A stretch of 64,000 nt of DNA from Alisma plantago-aquatica (GCA_963693085.1 OY856410.1:566342406-566406405), one strand, 5' to 3'; shown: positions 1 through 11,965, counted from the first letter of the stretch. Numbers and translations are program-made. Notes: generated from the letters alone by a model not told the origin.

Positions 1-489
1 CTACGGGGTGAGACAATTATACATAATTGTCCCAGCGAGAGTTATAACTCTTCGCCAGAAGCTTTATTATAACATCAAAGAATATCTTAAGCAGTAAAGC
101 CTTCAAAGTATTCTATAACAGTTGCAGGTATAACAAGATCTCTACAATTTAGGAGATATGGAGAATATAAACACTATTGCAATGTAACATCAATCAACTA
201 ACTTGGAGTTATCTCTAACAAGTTATACTACATGGTTGATTATGTTTTACAAACAACATTATGCCCTGTGGAGATGAGGCTTACCACTCATACTCCAACT
301 GATCGCTGAGAAGTCACATCAGTATCATACATAGGTCATTAAGAGAGCCGGATTCTCATGACCTTCACCTTCCTCAGTCAGTAAGAGGATCACTTGTAGG
401 ACATCTCGTGTCTCTACTACTATAGCTCACCAGGGTAAACTGGTCCTTCGCTATTCTAGAGTCACAGTGGCGTTATGTACTCTCTTCGT

Positions 490-600
490 CATCAGGAGGT
501 TTCATATTTACCTACCACTGATACAGATATCTGTGCTTTCTTTATCATCAGGAGGTTTCATGTTTACCTACCACTGATACGGTATGGAATTATAGTGAAG
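490..600. repeat. Local tandem duplication, period about 56 bp
   Basis: The tract beginning catcaggaggtttcat and continuing through tacctaccactgatac occurs at 490 and again at 546. The other giant LTR has one comparable tract near 45380, so the duplication arose in this copy. Confidence 0.7.
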
Positions 601-1864
601 GATGGATGGATTACACATCTACATCACTTTCCTACACTAGGATGTAAGGTTCTACACATCCATGTACCCCACATACTCAAAAGTATGTGCTCCCGGAGTT
701 CCCTGAGGAAAACCTGTTTCACCATCACTTAATCTTTGACAATGATGGATCTATTATTAGGGCTCTACATTATACTTGATTAGTTAGGTACATTCAGTAT
801 TCTTTAACAGCATACATTGTTCTCCAAACAATAACAGTAGCATAGCAGCTATAAAAGAAGAATACTAAATGTAACAGGTCTAACTCATATCAATCATCAT
901 TTCTCATTATCCTCATCACAAGTCATCTCTAAGGCATGACATTGATGGTATTCATGGCTCTCACAGCCTATTATCATCATAGGATGCCACTGACAAGGCA
1001 TCAGATTACTTTACTTATTCATAAGGCTAACAACATGCCTTTAATGAATATAACATCAACATCCATACCTGGATATGATTACCTTCATATCAGAACCTGC
1101 ATGGTTAATACAACTGATAAAGGTAGTACAAAAATAAGGAATATACTTCCTACTCTTATCATAAGAGTTAAATCTCTAATTCACATCAAATAGAGTTTAA
1201 TATTCAAAAGCATGCCATTACCCTTGAATTAGGGTTTACTATTCACATTACATGTCATCACCCTTGAATTAGGGTTTACTATTCACATTAAGGTGAATTA
1301 AACTCATAACATCATCATGTATGAGTAACATCTTCATTGATGCTCTTAGATTAGTTAAAGGTTCATCATTTATCATAATTAGGGTTTCTATGATCTCACA
1401 CAGGTGGATCATACCCTAATTATGCTCATTCCTGTGCATTGGAGATGCTTTAATTGAGTTTTCACCTGAAAAGGGTACTTTCTCTCTCTAGAAGTACTTT
1501 CTCTCTCATCATAAAGTTAGGTGATGTCAACATCACTCTAGATCAGGTCGGATTAAGTCATCATAGGCTAACATAGCCCAAAACATCACCATCATGCGAT
1601 TAGGGTTTGATTTGATCAAGGTATTACTTAATTTACCCTTCAGGGGTATTTTGGTAATTCACCCCATTGATCATCCTCATGGTCAAAACCTTAGTCCATT
1701 AACCCCTTAATATCCTAGGTTATCATTAGGGTTTGATTAGGGCAACATTGAACCATTTATATCATCAATTGTTTGAAAGAAGTCAACCTTGAATTATCTT
1801 GATCGATCTCAACCATCGACCCTCAATCGATTTGAGACCCATTGGTTGAGTTGACCTTATGACC

Positions 1865-3400
1865 AATTGACATCAGGACCGCGAGGATGTGTGGACCGTT
1901 TGGTCACCTTTGACCTCAGGACCGCGAGGCCTCTTCCTCCTCCAAGACCGCGAGCCCTCCATTGATTCAAGACCGCGAAGACTCAAATTGAGGTTAAGAC
2001 CGCGAGGATCATGAAGACCGTTTGCCCTTCTTTGACCTCAAGACCGCGAAGCCCCTCGCGGTCTTGAGACCATGAGCCCCCTCTCGGTTTTGAGACCGCA
2101 AGCCTCCTCACGACCTTGAGACCGCGAGCCTCCTCACGACCTTGAGTCCGTGAGCTCACATGGTCTCAACCACTTGGACCATCAACAAGATTCAATGGTA
2201 CAACCGATAATGTCAACCAATGTTGAAGCCCTCAAAAGATCAGAGTTATGTTGACCACTTATGAATTGGGTCAATTAAGGTTATGATTAACCAATTGGTC
2301 ATTCAATTGACCCTCAATTGTTGACCAATTAGGATTGAAATCGATTCAATTAGGGTCTATCAATGTTCACCCATCAACACTCAACAATGTGCATTAACAC
2401 AAGGTTGAACCCTTCAATTGAGCTCCAATTGGGCCCCAACTTGGCCCAAACGGTCTTGAGGTCATGTGGGTGGACCCCACATGGTCTTGAGACCGTTTTC
2501 CCAAGATTTCATCAAAGTCTAAGGTGATTTGATAGGGGTTGAACCATGATTGAGCCACAATATAGAATTTTGATTAAATTGATAACTTATTTGCAATTAG
2601 GTCCTCAATTGGTCAAATTAGTTTAACCCTAGACCTTCAAACGGTCTTGGGTGATTGTCCTCTCGGTCTTGAGACCGTTTGGATGAGTTCCAAATGGTCT
2701 TGAGACCGTTTGCCCATCCAATTTTGGATTCTAGTGGAAATTCAACAAGGTTGAACAAATTGAGTTGATGATTATATCAATACTTTAATTGCAATGTAAT
2801 TTGGTGTAATTGTACCTTTAATTGGTCAACTAATCTTGACCCCAGACCTCCAAACGGTCATGGTTGATTTCTCTCGCGGTCTTGAGACCGTTTGGGTGAC
2901 CCCTAAATGGTCTTGAGACCGTTTAGGTCAATCAACCCTAAAAAGCCTAATTAGGTCACCATAATTTTAGTACTGATTTCACCTAGGGTTAGCCCTAGTA
3001 TTCACCCTTCAACTCTTAGCCCGTTTGGAATTAGACCATCAAACTTGGTGAGTTGTTAATTAACATAATTTTGAACAGTAATCTCATACGGTCAACGCCT
3101 GGTCAACGACCTTACACGGTCTTGAGACCGTTTGCCCAAAAAGGCAATTTCAGACCGTTTGAGAATCAGGAATAAATTCATTTAAAGTTGTTACTTAAAA
3201 AGGTCGTATCTCCCGATTCCTTTGGAGTTAGACTCCCAAATGTTGAGGGTAATTAGCCTATATAATTAGGAACAGATTTCTTATACGGTCCACGCTCGGT
3301 CAATGGGGCCAAACAGTCTTGAAGACCGTTTGCCCTGTCACGATCTCGAGACCGTTTGCTCACCTCGCGGTCTTGAGACCGAGAGAGCAAACTGGTGAGA
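1865..3400. repeat. GACCG / CGGTC dyad array in giant LTR
   Basis: There are dozens of short CpG-containing motifs. From about 1880 to 2160 the unit is mainly GACCGCGAG. From about 2440 to 3400 it is GGTCTTGAGACCGTTTG and variants. Many are inverted repeats: CGGTCT-TG-AGACCG occurs near 2665, 2880, 3118 and 3367. Spacing is irregular and surrounded by AT-rich DNA, so the array stands out in composition. The related LTR has a weaker version at about 48250-49440. Confidence 0.85.
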
Positions 3401-4614
3401 CCGTTTAAGAAAGTGAAAAGCGGTGGGTTTTTCTTGGAAATCACGCCTTCATCTCCTAGCTCAAGAACAGTGCGAATATCCCATGGATTTGCTTGCAAAA
3501 ATAGCAGGGAAAGTAGGGAAACATTAAGAGCTATCATCAAACCGCATATAAAAGATGTACATAGTAAAGCATGGGTTTAGAGTTATAAAACCCGCCTAAA
3601 ACTTGCTTCTTGAGCTCCAAGCTTTCAAACTCCAAGCTCTAATGGCTTCCTTGAGTTCCCACAGGTTGGCCAAGGTGAAAAATCCAAGGAAGAACAAAAA
3701 TAGATGGCTAGAAAGGTAGGGTTTCAAGAGTTAGCCATGAAGTTGACCTTGAATTCGAGTTCTAACCATAGAATTAGGCAAAAGAAGGGTCCCAAACCTA
3801 CGTTGTTTCCCTTGGTCGTCCTCCTTAGCTCCAAAGCAGTCTTTGGTCGTCTTTGGTGAAATGGAACAGCGAAGGGAACGAAGGGCAAGTTCCCTTGCTT
3901 AGAGAAGTTGAGGGTATATATACTAGGGGTAGGATTTTCAACATTAGTTCATAAGTTGTCCATAATTCCAACTAGGTCCCTCCTTCTTTACTTGATCGTC
4001 CCTTCCTCTTTATTCTAAGGACAAACCTTCTCTTAAGGTCTTAGAAAAAGAAGGTAAAGGAGAGCAACCTAATAATAAGGTACGTACATAAAGAACTATT
4101 GCACATATACCCTGATTATTCAATCACAAGGTATATTTCATAACTTGATAATTCAATTGAGGTGACTCCCTCATCATTTCTTCTCTTAATGATGGCAAGA
4201 GTCTAAAAAGATACATTAGATGACATATTTTACAATTTGCATCCCTTAATTTGGGTAAATTGCATTTTACCCTAAATTAGGGTTTCAAGCATCGGGATTG
4301 CTTCCACAGCTGCACCTTGGTGCCCTAGCTTGGGAAATCCCTCAAACTTTACCAAAAAGATTCTCATGATGTCTCATCATCAGAGGAACATCTCAACATG
4401 TGCAAATTGCAAGCTAACCCTTTTAAATGGGTAAATTGCACATAGGTCCCTATATAACAAAACAATGCTACAACTTTAAATAAAAAGGAGCAAATACTGA
4501 AATATATGTTTCTGAGAAACTTAATTACATGCTCAGAGTTAATCACAAAGATTTAATTACATATTTAGGCAAAATACCTAGGGTTAACTCATAACCCAGG
4601 TCAGGGATGTTACA

Positions 4615-4981
4615 ATGTCTCATATGGTGTCTTTGGAACTGATTTAGAGGGAAAGTGGTTAAGTGTATACATGATAGTTTTTAGAGGGTTTCACCAAAAA
4701 GAATCAGGAAGTTTAGCTTGGCTCATCATAGACCGCACCATGTCCAACAATGTGTGATTACTTTTCTCCAAAACATCGTTAGATTGTGACATTCCTGGTG
4801 GAGTCAATTGTAAAACAATACCACACTCCACGAGAAGTCCTCAAACTCTTGGCTCATATATTCACCACCTCGATTAAATGAAAGCATCTTAATATTTTTT
4901 CAATTTGATTGTCTACTTCATTCATGAATACCTTGAACTTTTCAAACGATTCTGATCTGTGTTGTACGAGATACACATTTC
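4615..4981 (-). pseudogene. Old copia element A: distal part of integrase
   Basis: The minus strand encodes broken copia integrase. It shows the stretch after the DDYSR region (RSESFEKFK), a degraded SNRGGEY-like site, the TPPGMSQ-N block before the catalytic Glu, and an FPSKSVPKTPYE-like end. Several stops and shifts interrupt it. The homology stops exactly at 4614/4615, where the giant LTR begins. At 4981 it meets copia B and continues in frame at 13391 on the far side of B. Element A is therefore the oldest layer here. It is not functional. Confidence 0.85.
4977..4981. repeat. Target site duplication of copia B, left copy (ATTTC)
   Basis: ATTTC directly precedes the TG at 4982 and is repeated directly after the CA at 13390. 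A 5-bp duplication is normal for copia integration. Confidence 0.95.
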
Positions 4982-5713
4982 TGAAAAACACTAGAGGGGG
5001 GTGAATAGAGTTTTAAAGATATTTTGAACAATTATTTAACTCAAACAACCACAATTGAAAATGGAAGAAGGAGACAAGTGTTTAGAGTGGTTCCAACCTT
5101 AGCAAATACTAAGGTTGTCAGTCCACTACCCGGTTTCTTACCCAACCGGGATTTTGAAAGTATCAATTTTATTACCTTCACAAGGAATTACACATATATA
5201 CTTTCTTACACCCCTTGAACAACCTTCACTTGAAGTAGATGCACCAACCCGAGGTATCCTTCTTGAAGTAACTCCAAGCTCCCCCTTGAAGTAGCCTTCC
5301 TCTTTAGAAGTAACCTCCCATTGCACCAGCCTTCTTGAAGTAGCTCAAGGTCCCCTTCTTCACCAAGAAGATCTCCAACCTCTCCAATCCGCAGCCTCCA
5401 ACCTAGGAGTAGCAAGGAGAGTACAAACAATAATAGTGAACAAGAAAGGAAAAAGGAAATTAAAACTTATCCTTTGAAGCACAAGGCTTGATTTGCCTGG
5501 ATCAAGCGTGTAGATCTCCTAACCAATGTGTATGGAATTGTGATTGCTGTGGATAGGAGATGCTAGCCTATAGGACACGAAATTTGAGCTGAGAGAAAAA
5601 GTAGCCAGTTGTCAATATGCTCAATTGCTCACAAACAGATTGCTCAATGTAAGTGTATGCTCAAAGATTTCTCAAGTGTGAAAACAAGTAAGTTTAGGTG
5701 TCCTAAGGCATGT

Positions 5714-5723
5714 CCTATTTATA
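5714..5723 (-). promoter_or_regulatory. Likely TATA box of copia B 3' LTR
   Basis: The minus strand reads CCTATAAATAGG, about 680 nt from the LTR start. The other LTR has the same box with one substitution at 12704-12713. U3 would be 6400 to about 5690. Confidence 0.7.
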
Positions 5724-5860
5724 GGAATGTCCTACAAGTGCTTAAGGACGTTCTAGACACTTTCTAGGGGTTTCTAAGTGCTTAACTAGCCGTTAGATAT
5801 AAGTTAGTTGTTTTAACAACGGCTAGTTAATTAATTCTACAGTTGCTGTTAGAGTCCATC

Positions 5861-6058
5861 TCGGTCGAGAAATGGTCGACCGAGACACCTACTCGGTCAA
5901 AGTTTTGTCGACCGAAAGGCTCTCTGGATTAAGTGTTTTGCAACGTTTATCTCCAACTGCCAACTACATTGTCAGCTGTGTCTAACGACTACTTGGGTCT
6001 TTCTCGGTCGAGAAGTTTGTCGACCGAGAGTGTCTCGGTCGAGGATTTTGTCGACCGA
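5861..6058. promoter_or_regulatory. Four paired inverted-repeat sites in copia B U3 (3' LTR)
   Basis: TCGGTCGA and TCGACCGA arms flank a 7-8 nt spacer at 5861-5883, 5893-5915 (one arm mutated to TCGGTCAA), 6004-6027 and 6035-6058. The two members of each pair start 32 and 31 bp apart. They lie about 140-340 nt upstream of the TATA box on the minus strand. Function is inferred: protein binding sites or hairpins. Confidence 0.85.
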
Positions 6059-6400
6059 GATAGACCCTGTTTCAATGTTTCAAATGAAGACATTAAGTGT
6101 GTGTATGAGTGTGCATATGTGACACTATTGAAGGAGATGACCTATCAAAATGTGGTGTTTAGCTAGGGAAGATCTAACGCTTGATTTACATGAAGTCTAA
6201 GTACTTGTACATTATATATTTGTACAAGTTTACAATTGATTACATTTCATGACATTTACAATCATTCAAGCATATAGATTCCCTAGTGCTTTGTCATTCT
6301 TCTTATTCCTGCAACACTCAAGTAGCACGTTAGATCAACAAGAATGAAATGTTTGTCATTATTAAAACAAAGGGATTTACAGATGTCCATTTAGCCAACA

Positions 6401-6416
6401 ATCTCCCCCTTTTTGA
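6401..6416 (-). other. Polypurine tract of copia B
   Basis: The minus strand reads CAAAAAGGGGGAGAT immediately before the TG of the 3' LTR. This is the expected primer for plus-strand DNA synthesis. Confidence 0.9.
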
Positions 6417-6770
6417 AGATGACAAACATTTCCTAAATATAAAATAAGAAAATATAAAACATGTGAGTTTCATACCTGAAGATTACCTTTGTAAATTTCT
6501 TCTCTTGTTTATAAAATGTGTGCTTATTATTCCCCATGAATTATGGAACATGAAATCCAATTCTTTAGGGAATATATCAACTTTCAATGTAAAGCCAAGA
6601 GTTTGTTTATGAAACTCATTGATTGAGTTTTTCATTTATATTTATTTCTCCCCTTTTGTCATTTCAAAAAGATATCCGTCTAAGAAAAAAACTGCCCCTT
6701 AATTAGATGGCCCGTCAATTTCAAAAAAAATGTCCATTAAAAGCCAAAATGATGCAAATAAACGACATTG

Positions 6771-9700
6771 TTAAGAAGCACAAATATCAAAGAAGACATC
6801 TTCCAAAGGAGTGATAAGTAGTTGCTTCCTTATTTTGTTGAATTGGTCTAGTGGAAGCGGTTTTGTAAAAATATCAGCCAATTGATCTTCCGTATCAACA
6901 TGATGAAGGGAAACATGATTCTTAGAAATATGATCCCTTAAAAAATGATGACGGATTTCAATATGTTTAGCTCGGCTGTGTAAAATGGGATTGTGTGCTA
7001 AGTTTATAGCGCTTGTGTTGTCACAAAAGATAGGCGTAAATGAAAGAGTAAAACCATAATCGTTTAACACTTGTTGCATATAAAGCACTTGAGCACAACA
7101 AGATCCAGCTGCCATATATTCAACTTCAGTTGTAGAGAGGGCAACCATGTTTTGTTTCTTGCTAAACCAAGATATTAAAGCTCTCCCTAACAAGAAATAG
7201 CCACCACTAGTGCTCTTGCGATCAAGTCGACAACCAGCATAATCAACATCAGTATAAGCTTTAAAATCCAAGGATTGTCCTTTTGGATACCATAAACCAA
7301 AACATGTAGTGCCGGCTAAGTATCGAAGAATTCGTTTAACTGCTTGAAAATGAGAGTGCATAGGTTGTGATTGAAATCGAGCACAAAGACCAACGGAAAA
7401 CATGATGTCTGGTCTAGAAGCAGTTAAGTAAAGCAAACTACCAATCATGGCTCTATATAAGGAATCATCAATAGGTTCCCCATTTTCATCCTTATCAATC
7501 TTAATAGAAGTGGCCATAGGAGTAGTATCATGTTTGCACTGATCCATCCCAAAACGTTTTAAAAGTTCTTTAGTATACTTTTCTTGGCTTATAAAGATCC
7601 CAGCAGGGGTTTGTTTAATTTGGAAACCAAGAAAGAAAGTTAGTTCACCCATGAGGCTCATTTCAAATTCTTTTTGCATAATGTCACTGAATTGTGTGCA
7701 CAATGATTCATTAGAAGCTCCAAAAATAATGTCATCAACATATATTTGAACAACTAGAAAATCAGATGTATATGTTTTGAAAAATAAAGTAGAATCTGAA
7801 TTTCCAATAGAAAAACCATTATTAAAAAGATATGTCTTGAGCCTTTCATACCAGTTCCTGGATGCTTGTTTTAAACCATAAAGTGCTTTCTTAAGTTTAT
7901 AAACATAGTCACCTTTTTCTGGTATTTCAAAACCAGGTGGTTGGGCAACATATACTTCTTCTTAAATGATTCCGTTTAGAAATGCACTTTTTACATCCAT
8001 TTGGTAAAGTTTGATGTTTTTATGTGCAGCAATAGCTAGTAACATTCTAATAGCTTCAAGTCTAGCTACTGGTGCATACGTTTCATCAAAATCTACTCCT
8101 TCTTGTTGATTATATCCCTGTGCTACTAACCGAGCTTTATTCCTTATTACTTCTCCTGCCTCATTTATCTTATTCCTAAAAACCCATTTAGTTCCAATGA
8201 TGGTTTTATCTTGTGGTTTAGGAACTAAATCCCATACATCATTTTTAGTAAATTGGTTTAATTCTTCTTGCATTGCTGTTATCCAATAGTCATCTTTAAG
8301 AGCTTCAGATATCTTCTTAGGTTCAATAATAGAAATAAAGGCCATGTTTGCAACATCCTTAAAGGAAGACCGAGTTTTTACTTTATCATTTGGATTGCCA
8401 ATAATTAATTCTTGAGGATGATCCTTAGTAAGTCTAGGTATAGGTTGTGTTTTAGCTTGGTTATTGTTTGTAGTATCTTTCTCACTATCATTTGGTATGT
8501 TTAAGTTTTCGAATTGATTAGTGAGATCGATTATTTCAAAATTTTCTGATTTGGATTCTTCATGAAAAGAGACATGAATAGATTCCTCAACTTTTCTAGA
8601 GATAGTGTTGTAGACTCTAAATGCTTTGCTAGAGGTAGAATATCCCAAAAAGAATGCTTTATGTGATTTAGAATCAAACTTATCTCTATCATCTTTGGTA
8701 TTTAAAATATAGCATGTGGATCCAAAGGTATGAAAATAGTCAACTCTAGGTTTCTTAGAATGTATTATTTCATATGGAGTTTTCTTCAAATGGGAGTGAA
8801 ACGTTACTCTATTTAACACATAGCATGCAGTGTTTACAGCTTCAGCCCAAAAGGTTTTGGGTGTGTTATGTTCGAGCATCATAGTTCTAGCCATTTCTTG
8901 TAATGATCGATTTTTCCTTTCAACTACGCCATTTTGTTGTGGAGTGCGTGGAGCAGAAAAATTGTGAGTGTACCCATGAGATGTGCAAAATTCTTCAAAT
9001 ACATGATTTTCAAATTCTCCACCATGATCACTTCTAATGGTACATATTTTTCTTTGTAATAGATTTTCAATCTTGGAACAAAATTTTATAAAAACATGAA
9101 TAGTATCATCTTTGGTTGCAAGAAATTGTACCCATGTATATCTACTATAATCATCAACAATAACAAAACAATATCTTTTGCCACCAATAGATTGTGTCCT
9201 CATGGGTCCAAATAAATCCATATGAATTAATTCTAAAGATCTACTGGTGTTAAGTACATGTTTAGGTTTAAAAGATGTTTTTGTTTGCTTTCCCAAAGTA
9301 CATGGTTCACAGTTTTCAACTTGATCAAAGGATAAAGTAGGCAAACCACGAACAAGATCATATTTTACTAGTTTTTTGATAACATGTGAACTAGCATGTC
9401 CTAGCTTTTTATGCCATAGTTGTAAAGTATTTTCATTTTCAAGCAAGCATTTTCCTACTACAGATTTCATAGAGTTAGGTCTAAGAATATAAAGATTTCC
9501 AACTCTTTTTCCTTCATAGACAACATTTGTAGTGTTTTCTATTAATAATTTGCAGCAGTTTTTGTTAAATAGAACATCATATCCACTGTCACATAATTGA
9601 CTAACACTTATCAAATTATGGTGCAAACCATCAACGAGTAGAACATTCTTTATTTCGAGGTTTGTACCAATATTACCTATTCCAACAATTTTACCTTTAC

Positions 9701-9863
9701 CATTGTCTCCAAAAGTGAATGTTCCACTTTTCTTTTCTTCAAAAGTTTGAAATGCATCCTTGTTCCCTGTCATATGTTTGGAACATCCACTGTCAACCAC
9801 CCAATCCTGCATTAAAATGTAGGTTTTGGTACCCATGTGATGGTCCGGTATGGTTAGAAGCAT
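6771..9863 (-). pseudogene. pol: Copia B pol: protease, integrase, RT, RNase H (one in-frame stop)
   Basis: A single reading frame of about 1030 codons is broken only by TAA at 7962-7964 inside the reverse transcriptase, just after the [10 protein letters not shown] motif. Domains in order: aspartic protease with [15 protein letters not shown]-pre-integrase zinc motif (H-H-C-C, WHKKLGH ... CEPC); integrase core with the D-D-E set in [15 protein letters not shown] and [11 protein letters not shown]; reverse transcriptase starting near KWVFRNK, with YVDD at 7731-7742; RNase H with TEVEYMA and CDNTSAI, ending in the TKPLP motif. In-frame RT sequence continues past the stop to 7704 without another break. 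The start at 9863 follows an in-frame stop. A WVPK motif sits in another frame just upstream, so the natural gag-pol link involves a frame change or decay. Confidence 0.93.
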
Positions 9864-10196
9864 TTAATTACAGACTGAATAAAAAATCTGACTCAGAACT
9901 TCAGTCGGTCGACAACTGTTCGACCGACATCTCTCTCGGTTGACCAATCGTCAATCGAGGGAGTTGCTGTTTTGTTGTTGTAGATTTAATTTGTTACAGG
10001 CGTCTGGTCGGTCGACAAAAGTTCGACCGATTTTATGTTCGGTCGACAATACTTCGACCGACCAAGTTTCTGTTTCAGTATAACATTTCAGAAAATTATC
10101 ATAATGCATGAAACCTTTTATTAAGTTGAGATAAGACAATATAATTTGCAAAAATAAGCATTTGATCATATCTAAACTGTTTTTTATTTTACTCTA
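9864..10196 (-). other. Non-coding gag-pol spacer of copia B with four dyads
   Basis: About 330 bp separate the gag stop (10197) from the pol start. No frame continues gag or pol across it. It contains four TCGGTCGA-N7-TCGACCGA sites at 9905-9927, 9936-9958 (degenerate), 10008-10030 and 10039-10061. Members of each pair again start 31 bp apart, as in the LTRs. Spacer bases inside the hairpins (minus: agtattg, acttttg, acagttg) resemble those on the plus strand of the LTR (agttttg), so this set looks inverted relative to the LTR sets. Confidence 0.8.
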
Positions 10197-11920
10197 CTAA
10201 GTTTGGGGTTTTGGGACCCAAACTAAGTCGGAATCCTTGGTCTTATAAGGACATGAAAATGAATAATGTCCAAGACGTAGACAAAAATGACAAGTAATAG
10301 AATCAACTTCATTTCTTTTTCTAGGAATTGTATTCTTAGGTACAAACATAATCTGAGTCTTAGATGCTTTAGTTCTTCTGGGTTGATTTTTCTTTGGAGC
10401 ATATCCCAAACCTTTTCTTCCATTGAAACTAGAGGAGATTTTTAGAATGTTATCAAGGATATCTTTTCTTCTTAAATCATGTAGGTTTCTTTGTAGCTTA
10501 CTAATGTCATCCATCTTCTTGTGTAAATCTTTTCTTGCTTGATCTAAATCAGATAATAGGGAGTCTCTTTCTTTTACAATATTGTCATAGTCTAGATGGT
10601 TACACAAAATTGGTTGAGTCTGAAAATCATTTAGTTTAGCTAACAATTCAGTCTTTTCTTGAGAGAGAAGATCAACATTTGTTTCTAGAGTGAGTAGCTT
10701 TCTAGTGCAGTCATTTAAAGATGTTTTTAAAGACACATTCTCAAGATCAATGTTGTTATTTTCAGAAGAGAGATCATTTAATTTAGCATATAGCTCATCA
10801 TTTGTTTTGATAACCTTCTTTAGTTTCTTCTTGACATCAACATACTTATCATGAGTTTCTTGTAGACTAGTAATTAACTCTTCTTTAGGAAGATCAAGAA
10901 GGCTTACCTCTTGAGAGTCTTCATCATCTTCTCTTGCCATAGACATTCCACCTTTTCTTCTCCGCTTTCACTTTCACTTGACTCGTCCCATGCAACTTTA
11001 TAGGCTTTTTCTCCCTTCTTCTTGTGTGAGCTTTTCTTTCCTTTCTTTGCTTTAGGACATTCATTTTTGAGATGTCCTTTCTTTCCACACTCAAAGCACC
11101 TAGGAGGGGAAGAAGAATGAGAAATTTTGTTAGACTTAAATCTTTTATATTTCTTACCATTGACGATCAAGGCTTCTTCCCCTTCTTCTTCACTTGACTC
11201 CTCACTTTCTGGTGTGATGATCTTTGAAGCTTTTAGAGCCACATCCTTCTTCTTTCCTTGATGAAGTTCACGTTCTCTTCTTTCTTCCTCTTCTAGGGAT
11301 GCTTCATGAGCTTCTAGATTGCCAATGAGTTGCTCCATTTTCAGTCGAGTGAGGTCATTAGCTTCTTCAATGGCTGTCACCTTAGGCTTGTATTTAGGAG
11401 GAAGTGATTGAAGGATTTTTGATACCTGATCTTCTTCAAGAACAGTTTTTCCTAGGGCATTTAGACCATTAACAATAGAAGAGAATTTTGCAAACATTTC
11501 ACTAATAGATTCATTTGGATCCATATGGAAGTGTTCAAACTTTTGTTTAAGCATACTAATCTTAGAATTCTTGACTTGAACTGTACCTTCATAAGTTATG
11601 GACAATCTATGCCAAATGTCATAGGCTGTGTCACAGTTTGATATTCTATTAAATTCTCCTACTAAAATTGAACAATATAAAATGCTTGCATCTTTGGCAT
11701 TCATTTGAGCCAACTTTACTGTATTTGCATCCCACTCTGCATATTGTGTTTAAGGAAGCTCGTATGAGGTTGACACCATCCTCCATAAGTCCCAATTGAT
11801 GCCTTGGAAGTAGAACTGCATCCTTCTCTTCCAATATGTGTAGTTTGTTCCATCAAACGCTGGAGGTCTAGCAACAAGTGTCCCTTCAAGGTTAAGGTTG
11901 TTAAGCACCCCATCACCCAT
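10197..11920 (-). pseudogene. gag: Copia B gag (nucleocapsid precursor), stop plus frameshift
   Basis: The reading frame opens at ATG 11920-11918. It encodes the UBN2-type gag core with the FDGTNYTYWKRRM opening, is cut by TAA at 11750-11752, and resumes with EWDANTVKLAQMNAKDAS. It continues through the AIEEANDL block and a CCHC zinc knuckle (CFECGKKGHLKNEC) into a Lys/Glu/Ser-rich tail. A one-base shift near 10946-10965 moves the frame into the second part. That part holds a long heptad-like coiled coil, a second knuckle-like CHFCLRLGHYSFSC, and the ending WVPKPQT. Two knuckles and the coiled coil are typical of SIRE-type gag. In the cell the product would package element RNA in cytoplasmic particles. 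Confidence 0.9.
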
Positions 11921-11953
11921 TCTTCAAGACCTTGTTAAGGTTCCTTGAAGCCT

Positions 11954-11965
11954 GCTTTGATACCA
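11954..11965 (-). other. Primer binding site of copia B (tRNA-iMet type)
   Basis: The minus strand reads TGGTATCAAAGC two bases after the 5' LTR end. It differs by one base from the usual plant initiator-Met site TGGTATCAGAGC. Confidence 0.9.

Larger units (their letters stand above)
1..4614 (-). mobile_element. Giant Ty3/gypsy-type LTR, copy 1 (cut by window edge)
   Basis: This non-coding segment is related along its length to 44805-50832. The match covers the opening tract (ggggtgagacaattata), the TTAGGG-rich middle, the AACGGTC-rich arrays and the far end. It ends at 4614 in GGATGTTACA. Read on the minus strand that is TGTAACATCC, the usual 5' end of Tekay/Del-type chromovirus LTRs. The left end lies outside the window. 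It is about 1.4 kb shorter than the matching part of the other copy, partly because it lacks that copy's tandem expansion. It sits inside the integrase gene of old copia element A, whose homology resumes at 4615. No ORF here looks real. Whether it is a solo LTR or belongs to a complete element cannot be told from the window. Confidence 0.7.
4982..6400 (-). repeat. Copia B 3' LTR
   Basis: It runs from TGAAAAACACTAG at 4982 to TTAGCCAACA at 6400 (plus-strand view). The minus-strand reading begins TGTTGGCTAA and ends in CA. It is colinear with 11968-13390 with scattered substitutions and a few indels. It holds four TCGGTCGA/TCGACCGA dyads (5861-6058) and a TATA box (5714-5723). Confidence 0.95.

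Noticed and set aside
6401..6770. Env-like ORF of a SIRE-type element
   Set aside because: Only 370 bp separate pol from the LTR and none of it is open.
9864..10196. Intron between gag and pol of copia B
   Set aside because: A GTAAAA donor-like and a TTTATTCAG acceptor-like site exist, but an in-frame stop follows the acceptor, directly before the pol ATG, so splicing would not join the frames.
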